Assembly: GCA_029262315.1 (NCBI GenBank)
Contig: JAJCZP010000032.1
Coordinates: forward strand, 1-32,763
Reading direction: 5' to 3'
From: Deltaproteobacteria bacterium
GTDB taxonomy: Bacteria > Desulfobacterota > Binatia > UTPRO1
DNA: 32,763 nt
Position 1 is the stretch's first letter; every line of letters begins with the position of its first letter. The translations under genes were made by a program, and so were the position numbers. Below, one piece after another: positions 31,418-32,763 of the stretch. A model generated the notes under the pieces. That model had not been told where the DNA came from. It was given only the letters and a program-made list of their open reading frames with translations, and did no database searches.

Positions 31418-32763
31418 ATGAGAATCGATGGAACGACGCTCGCTCGGGTTGCGGTCGTGGTGTTGGGGTTGGCAGCTGCCGGCTCAGCAGAGGCAGCGAC
31501 GATCATCGTCCCCGATGACCATGCGACCATTCAGGGCGCGGTCGATGTTGCCAGTCCTGGGGATACGATCCAGGTGCGACCGGGGACCTATGTCGAGACG
31601 GTGAAGATCGAGCCGTCCGGAGGATCCCTGGCCCTCGACGGGCTGATCATCGAGGGGCTCGGGGGCAGGCCTGAGTTGGCGCCGCCGAGCGCCGGCAATG
31701 AAGGTTTTCGCGTCAAGAAGACGGAGAACGTCACCATCCGCGGCTTCGACATCACCGGCGGCAATCGCGGCGTTCGGATGGAGTTCGGTGACAACCACAC
31801 CGTCACCGATTTGGTGATCACGGGTGCGAAAGAGGGCATCCGCATCAAGAAGGGCAGCAACTGTGTGGTGACGGGGAATACCATCACTGGGGCTACGGGC
31901 GGCCGGGGCATTCGCGTGGAGAACGGCGCCGCTCCAATCGTGACGGGGAATATCGTCACGGGATCGAAGAAAGAGAACATTCGCGTGCGAAACGCGGACG
32001 GCGCGGTCGTCACCGGCAACACGGCAGACAATGGCTTGAACGACGGCCTCCGTGTGCACAAAGCGGTCGGGGCTCAGATCGACCTGAACTCCTGCTCCGG
32101 GAATGCCAAGAACGGTCTTCGCGTCACGCGCAGCGACAACGCCGTCATCACGAACAACGATTGCGACGGCAACGGTAGGGAAGGCCTCTACGCCGACCGG
32201 AACGACGGCTCTGTGACCATCAGCGGCAACAATGCCGACGCAAACCTCTCCAATGGAATTCGGGTCAAGAAGTCGCCCCCGTTCTGTATCGAGGCGGACC
32301 TGGTTGCGCAGGCGAACACCGCGGTAGGCAACGTAAAGGACAATCTCCGGGTGCAGCCACCGTCCGGCTGCCCCTTCCAAACGCCAACCCCGAGCGGGCC
32401 AACGGCGACTCCAACCCTGACGGTGACGCCGACGCCGACGGTGACCGCCACGGCGACGCCGACCGTGACGGCGACGCCCACGGTGACCGTGACGCCGACG
32501 CCCACACTGACACCTACCGGAACCCCGACGGTGACGCCGACGCCGACCGTAACCGCGACGGCGACGGCCACGGCCACGGCGACGGCCACCCCGACGGTCA
32601 CCGTTACTCCCACCCCGACCGTGACCTCGACGCCGAGCGCATGTGGCAACTCGGTGCTCGATCCAGGTGAGGACTGCGATCCTCCCGGGAGCCCGACGTG
32701 TCCGGGCGCGGGCAACGGGTTGCAGATTTGCAGTGGCTCCTGCGAGTGCCTGTGTCCGACCGA
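31418..32763 (+). CDS. Secreted right-handed beta-helix protein with TP linker and Cys-rich repeat, 3' truncated by window
   Basis: The frame stays open to the window end (448 codons). A signal peptide (about 1-25, LARVAVVVLGLAAAGSAEAA) precedes the classic NosD/periplasmic-copper-binding-like start TIIVPDDHATIQGAVDVASPGDTIQVRPGTY (written here as IIVPDDHATIQGAV and GDTIQVRPGTY). About ten coils of 20-25 residues follow with V-T-G-N-x-I/T and G-I/L-R-V-x-x turns, which form a parallel beta-helix to about residue 315. A Thr-Pro linker of about 80 residues and the start of a DUF4215-like unit (CGNSVLDPGEDCDPPG) come next. No catalytic residues are obvious; surface binding is as likely as polysaccharide lyase activity. 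The ATG at 31418 has GAAAGG 8 bases upstream. The RNA leader described above probably controls it. Confidence 0.82.
   Translation, partial: MRIDGTTLARVAVVVLGLAAAGSAEAATIIVPDDHATIQGAVDVASPGDTIQVRPGTYVETVKIEPSGGSLALDGLIIEGLGGRPELAPPSAGNEGFRVKKTENVTIRGFDITGGNRGVRMEFGDNHTVTDLVITGAKEGIRIKKGSNCVVTGNTITGATGGRGIRVENGAAPIVTGNIVTGSKKENIRVRNADGAVVTGNTADNGLNDGLRVHKAVGAQIDLNSCSGNAKNGLRVTRSDNAVITNNDCDGNGREGLYADRNDGSVTISGNNADANLSNGIRVKKSPPFCIEADLVAQANTAVGNVKDNLRVQPPSGCPFQTPTPSGPTATPTLTVTPTPTVTATATPTVTATPTVTVTPTPTLTPTGTPTVTPTPTVTATATATATATATPTVTVTPTPTVTSTPSACGNSVLDPGEDCDPPGSPTCPGAGNGLQICSGSCECLCPT
32389..32637 (+). repeat. Second Thr-Pro coding tandem repeat (linker)
   Basis: About 250 bases encode a [15 protein letters not shown] linker. 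The unit is ACGCCGACGGTGACC-like with ACGGCGACGGCC runs. It has the same composition as the linker at 25813-26310 but uses Val more often. Both copies sit just beside a DUF4215-like unit, so the linker and the Cys-rich repeat may have moved together as a cassette. Confidence 0.8.

Overview
The window is GC-rich, densely coded chromosomal DNA, probably from an uncultured bacterium of the former Deltaproteobacteria or the Binatota/Myxococcota area. This placement is inference. It rests on the myxococcal-type Cys-rich repeats (DUF4215-like, CGDG..[10 protein letters not shown]), long Thr-Pro linkers in secreted proteins, several CoA-linked lipid enzymes, DUF1329 and frequent GTG starts. I see no rRNA, tRNA, CRISPR array, insertion sequence, integrase or phage gene, and no gene-free stretch longer than about 225 bases.

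Layout. Positions 1-538 hold the end of a chlorite-dismutase/HemQ-like gene and a YajD-like HNH protein. Positions 689-4319 hold a large secreted Cys-rich protein with a very unusual Ser/Asp/Cys repeat, then a multi-pass membrane protein. From 15718 down to 4389 everything lies on the minus strand: a secreted Asp-box propeller protein, an RND efflux adaptor and permease, a full-length Lhr helicase, and two tandem Cu/Zn-SOD-like lipoproteins, the upstream of which has lost most metal ligands.

Positions 15943-21180 form a catabolic-looking block. It has an acyl-CoA dehydrogenase (+), then on the minus strand a PaaG-like enoyl-CoA isomerase, a LinB/DhaA-type haloalkane dehalogenase and a DUF1329 protein, and divergently a crotonase resembling dienoyl-CoA isomerase. 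Together they suggest uptake, dehalogenation and beta-oxidation-like breakdown of hydrophobic, possibly halogenated compounds. A coupled membrane protein and a DUF4198 protein follow.

Positions 24009-27345 hold a small membrane protein and a roughly 1000-residue secreted protein: a seven-blade propeller, one Cys-rich repeat, a Thr-Pro linker and two copies of a ten-cysteine helical domain. Positions 27504-30135 are three overlapping glycosyltransferase-type genes, followed convergently by a sulfotransferase. The window ends inside a secreted beta-helix protein that again has a Thr-Pro linker and the start of a Cys-rich repeat. Its leader contains what looks like a structured RNA: a three-way junction with a UUCG-capped hairpin that buries the ribosome binding site, preceded by a terminator/antiterminator-like pair of hairpins.

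The points most worth a second look are that leader, the duplicated ten-cysteine domain, the Ser/Asp/Cys repeat array, the active-plus-degenerate SOD pair and the dehalogenase operon. All assignments were made by reading the sequence; no database search or folding program was run.
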